Under the pieces are notes generated by a model. It saw nothing but the letters and a program-made list of their open reading frames with translations, ran no database searches and was not told where the DNA came from. A stretch of 64,000 bases of DNA. Origin: Candidatus Altimarinota bacterium. GTDB taxonomy: Bacteria > Patescibacteriota > Gracilibacteria > BD1-5 > UBA6164. The stretch lies in NCBI GenBank assembly GCA_027019405.1, contig JALUWO010000206.1, forward strand, positions 40,001-104,000, given 5' to 3'. The translations under genes and the position numbers were made by a program. Below are positions 33,237 to 44,073 of this stretch, one piece after another; positions within the stretch are counted from its first letter, which is position 1, and every line of letters starts with the position of its first letter.

Positions 33237-36200
33237 ATGCAAAGCAATACTTCTTTACAACAATTACAAAATAGACTAAAAGAAATGTTTCAATTTCAAA
33301 ATAATGATTTGAATTTTTGAATTTTTAAAATTTTTAAACTAAAAAAATCTGAAATAGAAAATTTTATAGATAATGACCTTGAAGAAATAGTAAAAAAAGA
33401 ATTAGTAAATGCTTCTAATAATGAAGAAAAAGCAGATTTAATAGAGTTAAAATTATTTTTACATAAATCTAGTCAAGATAATTTACTTGAAGATATAAAT
33501 TGAAATTATTCTAAAATAGAATGACTTATTAATGTTTTATGAAATTGAGAAACTGAAAAATTATTAAATATTTTAAAATCACAAAGAAATTGAAATATAG
33601 AATGAGATTTAGAAAATAAAATCTATAACTATATTTTAAACTTTTTTGATTTATATTATTCTGATGGAGATTTTTGATATAACACAAGAAGTTTAGACAC
33701 TTATAAAGTAGAATATGATGAAGATTATAATGGAAGTGACATTATGTTTCACTGGAAGCATAAATGAAGCTATTATATAAAATCTTGAAACTGATTTAAT
33801 AGTGTAAGATTTGATTTAGAATGAAAAAATATTGAATTTGTTTTAGAAACTAATGATGATAGTGAAGCAGAAGAGACAGCACAAAATAATAATAGAGAAA
33901 CTGAATTTAAACATTATGAGTTAAATAGAATAGAAAAAGTTTTTGATAATAATTATAAAGTAATTTTTAATTTATCTAAAACTTCAACATCAAAAGAAAA
34001 TATTTTTAAAGCTATTTATAAAGAAATTTTTAGTGTAGAATTAAAAGAAGAATTTATTTTTGAAACAGCAAAAAGTAAATGAGAAGAAATTAAAAAAGCC
34101 ATTTTTAAAAGTTTATGAAAAGATTTTTGAAAAATACAAGATTGAAATATTAAATGATTTAGTCAGCTAAAAATTAAAAAAGATGATTTAATAAAAAAGT
34201 ATAATACTAATTTTTGAAAATGAGAAAAGCTAGAAGCTAAAAGTTTTGATGAGTTAGATAAAAATAATGAAGTAGAAAAAACTTTAATTAATTTATGGAG
34301 TTTAGACCAAAAACTAAACAGTTTTTATATTTGAAATGATAGTGATTTTTTTATTCACAAAGATTTAAAATGATTTTTGACTAAAGAAAAAGAAAAGTTT
34401 ATAAAAAATAATATTTTATGAGACCTAAATTCTATTTTAAATGCTAAAATAGATAATACCAGTTTAGTTATAGCAAAAACTTTTAATAATATTTCATCAA
34501 AAATAATAGAATTTTTAAGTGCAGTTGAAGAATTTCAAAAACATATTTTTGAGATGAAGAAAAAAGTTTTAGTTTCAGAATATTGTATAACTATTGATAA
34601 AATAGATGAAAGTTTTTATAAAGAAATTTCAGAAAATGAAGAGCAAATTCAAGAATGGATAAAGTTATGATTTATAGAACAAGACACTAAACTAGATTTA
34701 GAATATTTAAAAAATAATCAAACTTTAAATATAGATACTAAATTTTTTAGCAAAGATTTTAAAGATAAAGTTTTAGCAAATTTCAATAATTTAGAAAATG
34801 AATTAAACTGAACACTTATAAATTCAGACAATTTTCAAGCCTTAACTCTTCTAAAAAATAAATACAGATGAAAGATTAAGTGTATTTATATTGACCCACC
34901 ATATAACACTTGAAATAATTTTATTTATAAAAATAGTTTCAAACATTCAAGTTGGCTTTCAATGATGGAAAATAGATTATTAGAAGCAAAAGATTTACTT
35001 ACAAAAGATTGAGTTTTAATTATTGCTATTGATGAAAATGAACAAGAAAACCTTTGAAGATTATTAAATAATTTATTTGATACTGAAATTTATGAAATAC
35101 ACTGTATAACAGTTTTACATAATCCAAAATGAATACAATGAGGTTTTGTTTCAACAAATAATGAATATGCTTTTACTGTTTCTAAAAAATGATTATTATC
35201 TAACAATAAAATATTAGAAGAAAAAGATTACATATATGAAAATTTTAGAAATTGGTGATGAGAAAGTGAAAGAGAAACAGCAAAAAATTGTTTTTATCCA
35301 ATTTTAGTAAAAGATAATAAAATTATATGATTTTGAGATATTTGTAATGAAAATTTTCATCCTTGAAAAAGAAATATAAAAATAAATAATTGAGTAGTAG
35401 AGATATATCCAATTGATAGTAAATGAATTGAAAGAAAATGGACATATGCACAATTTAACAAAGATAAAATAATAAATAGATTAAGAGTAAAAAAATTAAA
35501 AAATTGAGAAATAGATATTGAAAAAATTAGAAATACTGAAAGATTTAAAACTGTGTGGCAAGATAGTAAATATATAGCAGGAGATTATTGAACAAAAATT
35601 TTAAATAATATTATTTGAAGTAAAAAATTTGATTTTCCTAAATCAATTCATCTTGTAAAAGATAGTATATTTTTAGCAACAGATAGTAATTCTATAGTTT
35701 TAGATTTCTTTTCTTGAAGTGGAACTACACAGCAAGCAGTTATTGAATTAAATAAAGAAGAAAAAGAAAATATTTTAAAAGAAATTGAAAAAGCTAAAAA
35801 AGATTGAAATAGTGAATTAGTAAAAGAATTAGAAGAAAAATATAAAAATGCTTGAAATAGAAAATATATTTGAGTGGAGATGGGGGAATATTTTGATAGT
35901 GTTACTAAACCTAGAGTGCAGAAGGTTGTTTATAGTAGTGATTGGAAAAATGGGAAACCTGAAAACAATGAATGAGTAAGCCAAATTTTTAAATATCAAG
36001 TTTTGGAACAGTATGAAGATGTACTTGATAAATTGGAAGTTGATAGAGAAGATTTTCCAGAATGATTAGATTTGAAATATTTGTATAGAAAAGAAGAAAT
36101 AAAATTAGGTTCTAGTTTGGATTTGAGAAAACCTTTTAGTAATAAATATGTTTATTGAAAAAAGAAAATTGAAACTGAAATTGATTTAGTTGAAACTTAT

Positions 36201-36488
36201 AATTATTTGCAAGGTTATGAAGTAGAAAGTATTAAATCTTATAAAATAAATAATAAATATTATAAAGTAGTTAAAACTTGAAATACTCTTGTAATTTGGA
36301 GAGATATTGAAGTGGCTGAAAATGATATAGAAAATATTAAAGAAATTGTATGAAAATATAGTGATATAGATACTTTAGAAGTAAATGTAGAGATTTATAG
36401 CTTAGAGAGAGATAAGTTTGGTATGCTTGAAATTTGATGAAAAAAATATGATGTGGAAATAATAGATGAAAGTTTGTTTTGTGAGTAA
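33237..36488 (+). CDS. Type III restriction-modification methyltransferase (Mod), extended
   Basis: A 1083-residue protein, much longer than ordinary Mod (600-700). The N-terminal 520 residues are acidic/helical and unrecognised. The catalytic part has motif IV IDPPYNTGNNF (about 552) before motif I VLDFFSGSGTTQQAV (about 824), the beta-class order of N6-adenine methyltransferases. The target-recognition region lies between. The C-terminus (to 1083) probably contacts Res. The frame is intact. It gives specificity and methylation for the type III system whose Res is encoded at 37402. Confidence 0.9.
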
Positions 36489-36507
36489 CAATTTGTTCAA
36501 AATTTCT

Positions 36508-36531
36508 AAACTGGTCAAATTTGACCAGTTT
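36508..36531. promoter_or_regulatory. 24-bp perfect palindrome (operator or terminator)
   Basis: aaactggtcaaa followed by its exact reverse complement tttgaccagttt, no loop, 20 bases after the mod stop and 29 bases before the BRO-like gene. As RNA the hairpin would be followed by few T, so a protein-binding operator for the downstream gene is at least as likely as a terminator. Confidence 0.6.
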
Positions 36532-36560
36532 TAGAATAAATTTATAAATAATTTTAAATT

Positions 36561-37379
36561 ATGGAAACAAAATTAGCAATTTTTCAAGAAAAAGAAATAA
36601 GAAAAATATATTATAATGATGAATGGTGGTTTGTTTTGGAAGATATTGTTTTTGCTTTAACAGATAGTAAAGACCCTAAACAATATATTCAAAGATTAAA
36701 ATCAAGAGATGAAGAATTAAAAAAAGGGTGGGTACAAATTGTACATACCCTTGAAATTGATACAAAATGATGAAAACAAAAGATGAATTGTGTTAATACA
36801 AAAGGGGCTTTTAGAATAATTCAATCTATTCCTAGCAAAAAAGCAGAACCTTTTAAACAATGGTTAGCTCAAGTTTGATATGAAAGAGTACAAGAAATAG
36901 AAAATCCAGAATTAGCAATGGATAGAATGAAGTCTATTTATGAACAAAAATGATATTCAAAAGAATGGATAGATAAAAGACTTAGATGAATTGCTGTTAG
37001 AAAAGATTTAACAGATGAATGGGATGAAAGATGAATACAAAATAGGCAATATTGAATTTTAACAGCAGAAATTAGTAGAGCAACCTTTTGAATGACTCCA
37101 AGTGAATATAAAAAATATAAATGATTAACAAAGAAAAATCAAAATTTAAGAGACCATATGACAGATTTAGAATTAATTTTTACAATGTTATGAGAGGCTT
37201 CAACAACAGAAATAATGAGAACTCAAGATAGTGAATGATTTTATAAGATAAAAGAAGCAAGTAAACAATGATGAAAGGTAGCAGGAAATGCTAGAAAGGA
37301 GCTTGAACAAAAAACAAAGAAAAAAGTAATTTCAAAGAAAAATTATTTAGATATACAAGAAAATAAAAAATTAAAATAA
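36561..37379 (+). CDS. BRO/DinD-like protein between mod and res
   Basis: A 272-residue protein. The Bro-N domain starts at residue 1 (AIFQEKEIRKIYYNDEWWFV, LEDIVFALTDSKDPKQYIQR) and continues through GAFRIIQSIPSKKAEPFKQW. The C-terminal half (GILTAEISRATFGMTPSEYK, LTDLELIFTMLGEASTTEI-like) resembles DinD and phage antirepressor-like proteins. Roles in the family include antirepression or DNA-damage response. Its position inside a type III restriction operon suggests control or accessory function. Confidence 0.8.
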
Positions 37380-37401
37380 GTTTTAAAAATTATAAAAAAT
37401 A

Positions 37402-40398
37402 ATGGAAACAAAATTATACAACTATTTGAGTAAATCATTATTAGAAAAAGATATAGATTTTTCTAATGAAAATATTCAGGCACAAATAGAAAAATTAAAA
37501 GATAATTCACTTTGATTTGAAGAAAAATATATAAAAAAAATTATGAGTTACTTAAAAACTTATAATTCTTTTTTGACTTCAATTTGAAAAGAAGAAGTAA
37601 AATTAAGATATTATCAAATCTTGGCTTTATACTTTACTGAAATGTTTTTTGATAATAGAGATGAAAAGATATTTGATGATAATAACTTTTCTAAAAATGC
37701 ACTTGCTTATTGGATGGCAACTTGAAGCTGAAAAACTATTGTAATGCACTTAAATATTTTACAATATTTAGATAAAGTAAAAAATTATAATATTTTTCAA
37801 ATTATTTTAACAACTCCTTGAGTAAATCTTATTGACCAACATAAAGAAGAAATAGAACCCTTTATAAATTATTTGAATACTAAAAAATACAAGAATAAAT
37901 TAAAATTTATTATAGATACAACCCAAAGTCTTTCAAATAAATGAAGTGATTATTATAATCTAGCTTGAAATAAAAAAACAAAAAGACTTATTTTGATTGA
38001 TGAAGCCCATATAGGAATAAGTTCTAAACAAAAAGAAGATAAATGAGCTTTTTATAATTTTAGAAATGCCTTAAATAAAGAAAATAGTTTTTTATTTGAA
38101 TATAGTGCAACTTATCACAATTTAAGTAAAGATTTAGAAAAAGAGTATGAAAATCAAATAGTTTATGATTATAATTATAACTTATTTTATAAAGATTGAT
38201 ATTGAAAAGACTTTAGTTTTACCCAAGTATGAAATGATATTTTAGCTTGAGAAAATGAAAATGAATTAAAACAAAATCTTGATAAATGTTTATGAGTAAT
38301 AAATGAAAAAATAAATATTTGGAGTAAAATCAGTGATTATGATAGTAATGAACAAACAGCTTTATTTTGAAATATAAAAATGTTTCCAGATAAGCCACTT
38401 ATTACTTTTATGTGAAATACTGTAAATAATAAGGATGGGAAAAATGATGACCCTGAAATAAGTGACATATCAAATATTATTAAATATTTAGCCTGATTAA
38501 CTGAAAAAGAAAAAAAGGAATTTGAAATAGTTTTTAATTATAAAATTTCTTGAAAACTTACTATTACAAGAATTAAATCTGTAAAAGATGAATTATTATT
38601 ATCTTTTTGAGATGATTGAAAATATTTTTGAATAATAAATGTTTGAAGTTGAGATAAGTTTTTTAATGATATTGATTTTGAAAATATAGATAAAAAGTCT
38701 ATTGAAATAATAGATAATAAATATTTATTTAAAAATATAGATAAAAAAGAAAGTCCTATAAATATTCTAATTTGAAGTAGAAAATTTGCTGAATGATGGA
38801 ATAGTTTTAGAGTTTCTGTTATTGCCCTTATAAACTTATGAAGTAATGCTTGAAATAAGATTATTCAAATATTTTGAAGATGAGTAAGATTAAAGTGATT
38901 AAATTTAGATTGAAAAAGAAAGAATAAAGAACACTTAAAGGATTATTTTGAATTATGAAAAGAAAATAAAGATAATTTAAGAAAAATAGAAACACTAAAT
39001 GTATTAAGTGTGAAAAAAAGTTATTTAGAAACTTTTACAAAAAAAGTAAATGAAGAGATTAAATACACTTATAGTTTTAAAATAAAAGTACATCCAAATA
39101 TTATAAAACTTAATTCTTGAGAAGAATTAGAATTTGAAAAATATAAAAAAAATCTTCCCATTTTTAAATTATCTAAAAAAGAAATTAATTATAAAAATAT
39201 AATTTTAGAAGAAAATAATATTATTTATTCTTACTTTGATGAAAAGCAAATTATAGAAAATGAAAAAATATCAAATTTTAGCTTTTCTCTTGATTACAGA
39301 CTAGATAAAAAAATAGAGTGAATTAATATTAAAAATGATATAAAAGACAAAATAGAGCAATTTAAAGACTATATAAACACTAATAAGATAGAAACTATTA
39401 TATTAAATTATCTAAAAGAAAATAAAATAAGTTTATATTCAAATAAAGAATGAAAATTACTAGATTTTGATTATATGCAAGTATTTAATTTTATTGATGA
39501 AATAAAATATGATAATAATATTTGAAATGATATTTTAAGAATTGAAAAAACTTTAATAGTTATAATCAATGATTTTTTAAAAAAATTAAAAAACAAAGTA
39601 AATCATAGAATAAATTCAAAAAATATAGTTTATAATAAGGAGTTATCACAAAAAAGTGAAGAAAATAAAACTTGAGATTTTATAGAAGAATATACTATCA
39701 CAAAAGAATTTAAAACAGAAAAAGAAAAAAATGAATATATAGAAAATCTTGAACAAGAAAAAAATAAAATATTAAATACTTTAAATTTAAGTATAGATAA
39801 ACATATTTATTCTCCTTTATTAAAAGAAGATGATAAATTTACAAAATTAGATATAAATATTTCTCCTGATAAATTAAATCTTTGAGAAAAAATATTTATA
39901 GAACAATTACAAGAATATATTTCAGAGAAGTTTTCCAAATCTAATTTAGATTTATATTTAATGAGAAATGTAGAAAGTTTAAAAGCTATTTGAATATATT
40001 TAGAAAATGATGAACATCCATTTTTTCCAGATTTTATATTATGGATTATAAATAAAGAAAAAAATATTACATATATTAATTTTATTGACCCAAAATGACA
40101 AGATTGAATTTTTGATAGAAATACTTGAAGTTTTAATGATAAAGCAAAGATTTGAAATAAAAATAAAGATGAAACATTAAAAAAGATAGAAATTAATTTA
40201 AGTAAGAAATTAGATAAAAAAATTATAATAAATTCTTTTATCTTATTAAAACCTTGAAGTGATTTATGAAAAACTAATAATGATAGTATACAAGAAAAAA
40301 TGATAGGAAATAATGTATTCAAAATTGATTGGTATTGAGAAAATAAATTAGATTGAAAATCTTATTTAGATTTAATGTTTTGAAAAATAATAAAGTAG
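37402..40398 (+). CDS. Type III restriction subunit (Res)
   Basis: A 998-residue SF2 helicase-nuclease. Walker A AYWMATGSGKT (about 101-111), motif II LILIDEAHIG (about 196), helicase motif VI IIQIFGRGVRLKG (about 490). The C-terminal nuclease has HPFFPDFILWI and INFIDPKGQ (about 873-897), matching the D-x(n)-D-x-K restriction site. Length is normal for Res. No in-frame TAA or TAG until TAG 40396. It probably cleaves DNA with Mod, so this system looks functional, unlike the type I locus. Confidence 0.92.
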
Positions 40399-40401
40399 TT
40401 T

Positions 40402-41409
40402 ATGATAGATAAAGAACAAGCCTTAAAAAATATTGATAAATGATTTGAAGATTTAAGAATATTTTGAGAAAAAATAAAAAATAATTTTTCAAGAATTAGA
40501 TTAATTGAAGAAAGTAAAGAAAAGCATTATTTAATAACTTTTTTAAATTATTTTTATATAAATGCTCAACTTTCTTCTGATAAACAAATTAGTCTTTTTC
40601 TACATTTTTTTGATTTAGTTGATTGGAATACAAAAGACAAATTTACTTATTTTTATCATCATTATTGAATGAATTATCTTCCTTTTTTTGAGTTACAAGG
40701 AGATAAAGAAATATGTGAAAAATATAATATTGTAGAGTTTTTTGAAAAAAATATATATTTAGAAATAGATAGCAATATCTTAGATAAATTATTTATCTCA
40801 CAAAATACTTGAATTGATTATAAATTTTTTATAAAGCATTTTTATAAAGATTACATAGATAATCTTTTTGAAAGTGTTTATTATACTTATTATGAAAATG
40901 ATTTAATAGATTGTGAATATAAAAATGATAAAAAGATTATTGTAAATACTTTATCTTATTTATATAGTGTTTTATGAGATAAATTTGAAATAAATGAAAA
41001 AATGTTTAATAAGAAACAAAAAATATATTTTGATAAATTTCTCATATCATATTATTATGTTTGATTTATAGAAATAATTTGATTTCCAAATAAAGCAAAT
41101 AATCAATCTATTAAAATAAAAATATTACCAAAATTGAAAAATATTTTAGATGAAATAGAAGAAAAAAGAGAATTAATAATGGATAAGGTTTTTGATGAAA
41201 AATATAAAGAAATAAAATTAAAAAAGAAAAATTGAACCCCTCATCTATTAGAATGAAAATTAGAATTTATTTGAGATGAAAATAAATTTGTAGAAATAAG
41301 GAAAAAATATCCTAATTCAAAAATAACTTGAAATAATTATAAATGAAAAACAACTAAATATGAAGTTATAGAAAACATAAAACTTGATAAATTAGATAAT
41401 AAGATATAA
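40402..41409 (+). CDS. Unknown 335-residue protein following Res
   Basis: It starts 4 bases after the Res stop, so it belongs to the type III operon. Soluble, aromatic- and Ile-rich, no motifs recognised (NYFYINAQLSSDKQISLFLHFFD; FTYFYHHYGMNYLPFFE). The C-terminal 100 residues are more basic. It may be an accessory subunit or a separate defence gene. Conserved coupling to res in other genomes would support the former. Confidence 0.6.
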
Positions 41410-41413
41410 TAAA

Positions 41414-41444
41414 ATTACTCTTATTAAATGTTAAGAGCCTTTTT
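41414..41444 (+). terminator. Rho-independent terminator after the type III operon
   Basis: Stem CTCTTA (41418-41423) / TAAGAG (41432-41437) followed by CCTTTTT. The roughly 60 bases after it, up to the next ATG, contain the locally GC-rich string cagccagccagc and no gene. Confidence 0.6.
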
Positions 41445-41504
41445 ACAGAAATACAGCCAGCCAGCTTTTAAATGTAAGCAAGGATTTGTATGTACTGTTA
41501 AAGT

Positions 41505-41627
41505 ATGCTTACAATTGAGCAAATTAGAAAAGCTTTGTGAGAAGATTTTTCTAAATTAACTGATACAGAAATTGAACAAATCTGAACAGAAATGTTTAAT
41601 TTTTGGAGTATTATGTTAGAAGATTAA
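41505..41627 (+). CDS. Short conserved-looking protein upstream of the recombinase
   Basis: 40-residue acidic peptide (MLTIEQIRKALGEDFSKLTD, then EIEQIGTEMF...MLED). Short acidic ORFs of this kind directly before serine recombinases recur in candidate-phyla mobile elements as I remember them. It could act as a recombination directionality factor or regulator. It is followed by its own terminator, 100 bases before the recombinase. Confidence 0.55.
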
Positions 41628-41648
41628 GAGACTAAAAAGTCTCTTTTT
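41627..41648 (+). terminator. Rho-independent terminator
   Basis: Stem AGAGACT (41627-41633) / AGTCTCT (41638-41644) with an AAAA loop and TTTTCT following. Confidence 0.75.
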
Positions 41649-41726
41649 CTTTTGAATTTTTATCAATTATAGTTATAATAACAATATATATTTATCCAAC
41701 TATATTTGAATTTATAAAAAGATATT

Positions 41727-43211
41727 ATGAAAGAAACAGCAATAATTTATTGTAGAAAATCAACTGATAGAGAAGATAGACAAACAAATTCTTTAGAACA
41801 TCAAAGTAATAATTGTAATAATACAATCAAAAAAAATGATTTATTATTATTAGATGAAATTAAAGAAAGTATAAGTGCTAAAACTTAATGAAAAAGAGCT
41901 TGATTTAATAGAATGATAGAAGAATGTAGTAAGTGAAAAGTTGATTATATTGTAGTTGATGAAACTAAAAGATTATCAAGAAATATTGTAGATAGTGCAT
42001 TAATAATTAATTTATTAGATACAAATAAAATAAATTGAATTTTAACAACTGATAAGAGTTTTTTAGCAAATGATATAAATGCTAAATTTATGCTTTTATT
42101 AGAACTTTGAATTTCAAAAATGGATAATGAGCATAGAAGTAAAGATATTAGATGAAAAATGCTTACAGCTCTTCATAAATGACAATGGCTCTCACAAGCC
42201 ATATTTTGATATAGAAATGTTTGACCTAAATGAAAAAAAGATATAGAAGTGGTTGAAGAAGAAGCTAAAATTGTATTAAAAGCTTTTATAATGAGAACAC
42301 AACAAAAGACTTTAAAAGAAATTGCAGAATTTATAAATGAAAAAGCTTGAACAAAATGGAATAGTGAAAGAGTTTCAAAAATGCTTATAAATACAAAATA
42401 CTATTGATTACAAAAGTTTTGATGAGAAGAAGCATTATTAAATAGCCCTTGATATAGACCTATTATTTCAAAAGAATTATATGATAAAGTTAATTGAATA
42501 ACTAGAGTTAGAGAATATAAAAAATGAGAAAATTGAACAAGATATTTTTCAGGAATATTATTTGATACTCAGTGAAATAAATTATATCCATATAAAACTA
42601 AATGAAATATTTATTATCATCAGTGAGCTAAAACACCTTATAAAATAAATATAAGTCAAAAAGACCTTTTTAAAGAGTTTGAAAAACATATTGATAATTA
42701 TAATTTTCCAAAATCTTTTATAGCTTTATCAAAATTAACTTTAAAAGAATATTATAAAGATAAAGTAAATCAAAGAAAAAGTGAATTAACAAAAATTACA
42801 AAAGAATTAAACAAAACAAAAGAAAGACTTGAAAGTCTATTTGATAAATTTTTAGATAATGATATAGATAAAAAAACTTATGATTATAAAAAGAAAGAGT
42901 TAGAAGATAGTAAAATAGAATTAGAAGAAAAATATAAAGCTTTAAAACAAGATGATGATAATATAATAAATATTATAGAAAATTTGTGCAAACTTGTAGA
43001 AAACCTTTCAGAAAGCTATAAAACTTGAAATGAGCAAGAAAAATGAAAAATTATAAGAGCTTTACAGTGCAAACTTATTTTAGATAATAAAAAACAGCTT
43101 ACTATAAAGGATAGTAAACTGTTTGAGATGATTAAATCTCTTAATTTTCATAAATGGTACTCCCAAGGGGAATTGAACCCCTGTCCCAGCCGTGAGAGGG
43201 CTGTGTCCTAG
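41727..43211 (+). pseudogene. Large serine recombinase of element B, in-frame TAA, 3' end inside tRNA-Glu
   Basis: Resolvase-type N-terminus with catalytic Ser in AIIYCRKSTDRED (about residue 12), KVDYIVVDETKRLSRN and FMLLLELGISKMDNEHRS helices, then recombinase and zinc-ribbon-like region and a long coiled coil. TAA at 41886-41888 interrupts SAKT-stop-GKRAGFNRM after 53 codons, removing activity unless read through. The remaining 440 codons are open. The frame crosses the att core (tgg-tac at 43155-43160), reads antisense tRNA-Glu (SQGELNPCPSREG) and stops at TAG 43209, so the present C-terminus comes from the target site. Confidence 0.85.
43155..43161. repeat. Right attachment site of element B at the tRNA-Glu 3' end (attR)
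   Basis: tggtact, identical to the last 7 bases of the repeats at 28961 and 31541. On the minus strand it is AGTACCA: three acceptor bases, the discriminator and the encoded CCA of tRNA-Glu, so insertion leaves the tRNA intact. Confidence 0.75.
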
Positions 43212-43229
43212 CCACTAGACGATGGGAGC
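43155..43229 (-). tRNA. tRNA-Glu (anticodon CTC)
   Basis: 75 nt including encoded CCA. Acceptor GCTCCCA pairs with TGGGAGT, D-loop GTCTAGTGGCTAGGAC, anticodon stem AGCC/GGCT with loop CTCTCAC, so anticodon CTC (codon GAG), and T-arm AGGGG-TTCAATT-CCCCT. Close to bacterial tRNA-Glu. It is the integration target of element B and probably of element A. Confidence 0.95.
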
Positions 43230-43239
43230 ATATAAAAAT

Positions 43240-43292
43240 AAAAAATCTCATTTTATCCCTCTCCTGATAGGAGAGGTTAGGTGAGGTTTTTA
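43240..43292 (-). terminator. Terminator of rplK
   Basis: Nested stems: inner CCTCTCCT / AGGAGAGG with GAT loop (about 43259-43277) and outer AAAATCTCA / TGAGGTTTT. On the minus strand it ends in a T run. Unusually GC-rich for this DNA. Confidence 0.75.
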
Positions 43293-43296
43293 TTAA

Positions 43297-43761
43297 TTAA
43301 GCTATTTCAGCTCTTAATTCTTCTAATGTTTTACCATCAATATCAGTAGTAACACCAGTAGCTCTAGCTGTACCTCTTACAGTAAGCATAGCACCTGCTA
43401 AATCTTTAGCATTTAAATCTGGCATTTTTTCTTCAGCTATTTCTTTAACTTGATCAAAAGTTAAATTACCAACTTTATCTTTTTGAGGTACTCCAGAACC
43501 TTTTTTAAGGTTAAGTTTATTTTTGATAAGAGTACTCATAGGTGGTTGTTTTACAATGAAGTCAAATGTTCTATCTTCATAAACTGTAATAACAACAGGT
43601 AATTTAACCCCCATTTTATCTTTAGTTTGTTCATTGAATTTAGTTGTAAATTCTTGAATTGGTACTCAGTATTGCCCAAGAGCTGGACCTACTGGAGGAG
43701 CTGGATTAGCTTGTCCTCAATTGATTTGTAATTTTATGTATCCTTTTACTGCACCTGCCAT
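43297..43761 (-). CDS. rplK: 50S ribosomal protein L11
   Basis: A 154-residue uL11, slightly longer than usual (about 141) by a C-terminal TLEELRAEIA extension. N-terminal domain with the PPVGPALGQYGV signature, then KMGVKLPVVITVYEDRTFDF, and the rRNA-binding C-terminal domain with KDLAGAMLTVRGTARATGV. It forms the GTPase-associated centre on 23S rRNA. Thirteen of fifteen glycines are GGN and only two TGA, unlike most genes here. No rplA follows; the tRNA and the inserted elements lie downstream. Confidence 0.97.
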
Positions 43762-43960
43762 AATATTTTATTATTAATTTATAAACTTTAAAAAGTTCCT
43801 TTGTAAAATATAGATTAAAATATTATTTTATAAAATCAGTTTTCGGGACTAACTAGAAAATAATATTATCTAACCTTATGTCTTGAAAGACACAAGGATT
43901 TCAGAAGCAAAAGGATTTTATTTAAAAAGCTTAAAAAAGCAAATTTTTTTATTGATTTTT
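43762..43960 (-). promoter_or_regulatory. Possible structured leader of rplK
   Basis: About 200 bases upstream of rplK without a gene. They contain the stem CCTTGTGTCTT / AAGACATAAGG (plus-strand 43874-43897) and the comparatively GC-rich motif ttagtcccga (minus strand). L11 operons are often autoregulated through leader RNA, so this may be a ribosomal-protein leader. The assignment is speculative. 43961-44073, toward the divergent gene, shows only AT-rich promoter-like DNA. Confidence 0.35.
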
Positions 43961-44073
43961 TTTGTATTTTATGTTAAAATATCTTAAAGTTATTAATTAA
44001 CTATTTTTGTATCTTTAAAGTTTATTTAAAAGAACTTTTTATGATTTATTGAAAATAGTAAAATATAAAAAAT

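Noticed and set aside
21363-43211. Island-wide reassignment of TAA to glutamine
   Set aside because: hsdM, hsdS, mod and the other island genes end properly at TAA with no protein-like continuation, and hsdR itself ends at TAA. Only three isolated internal TAA codons exist.
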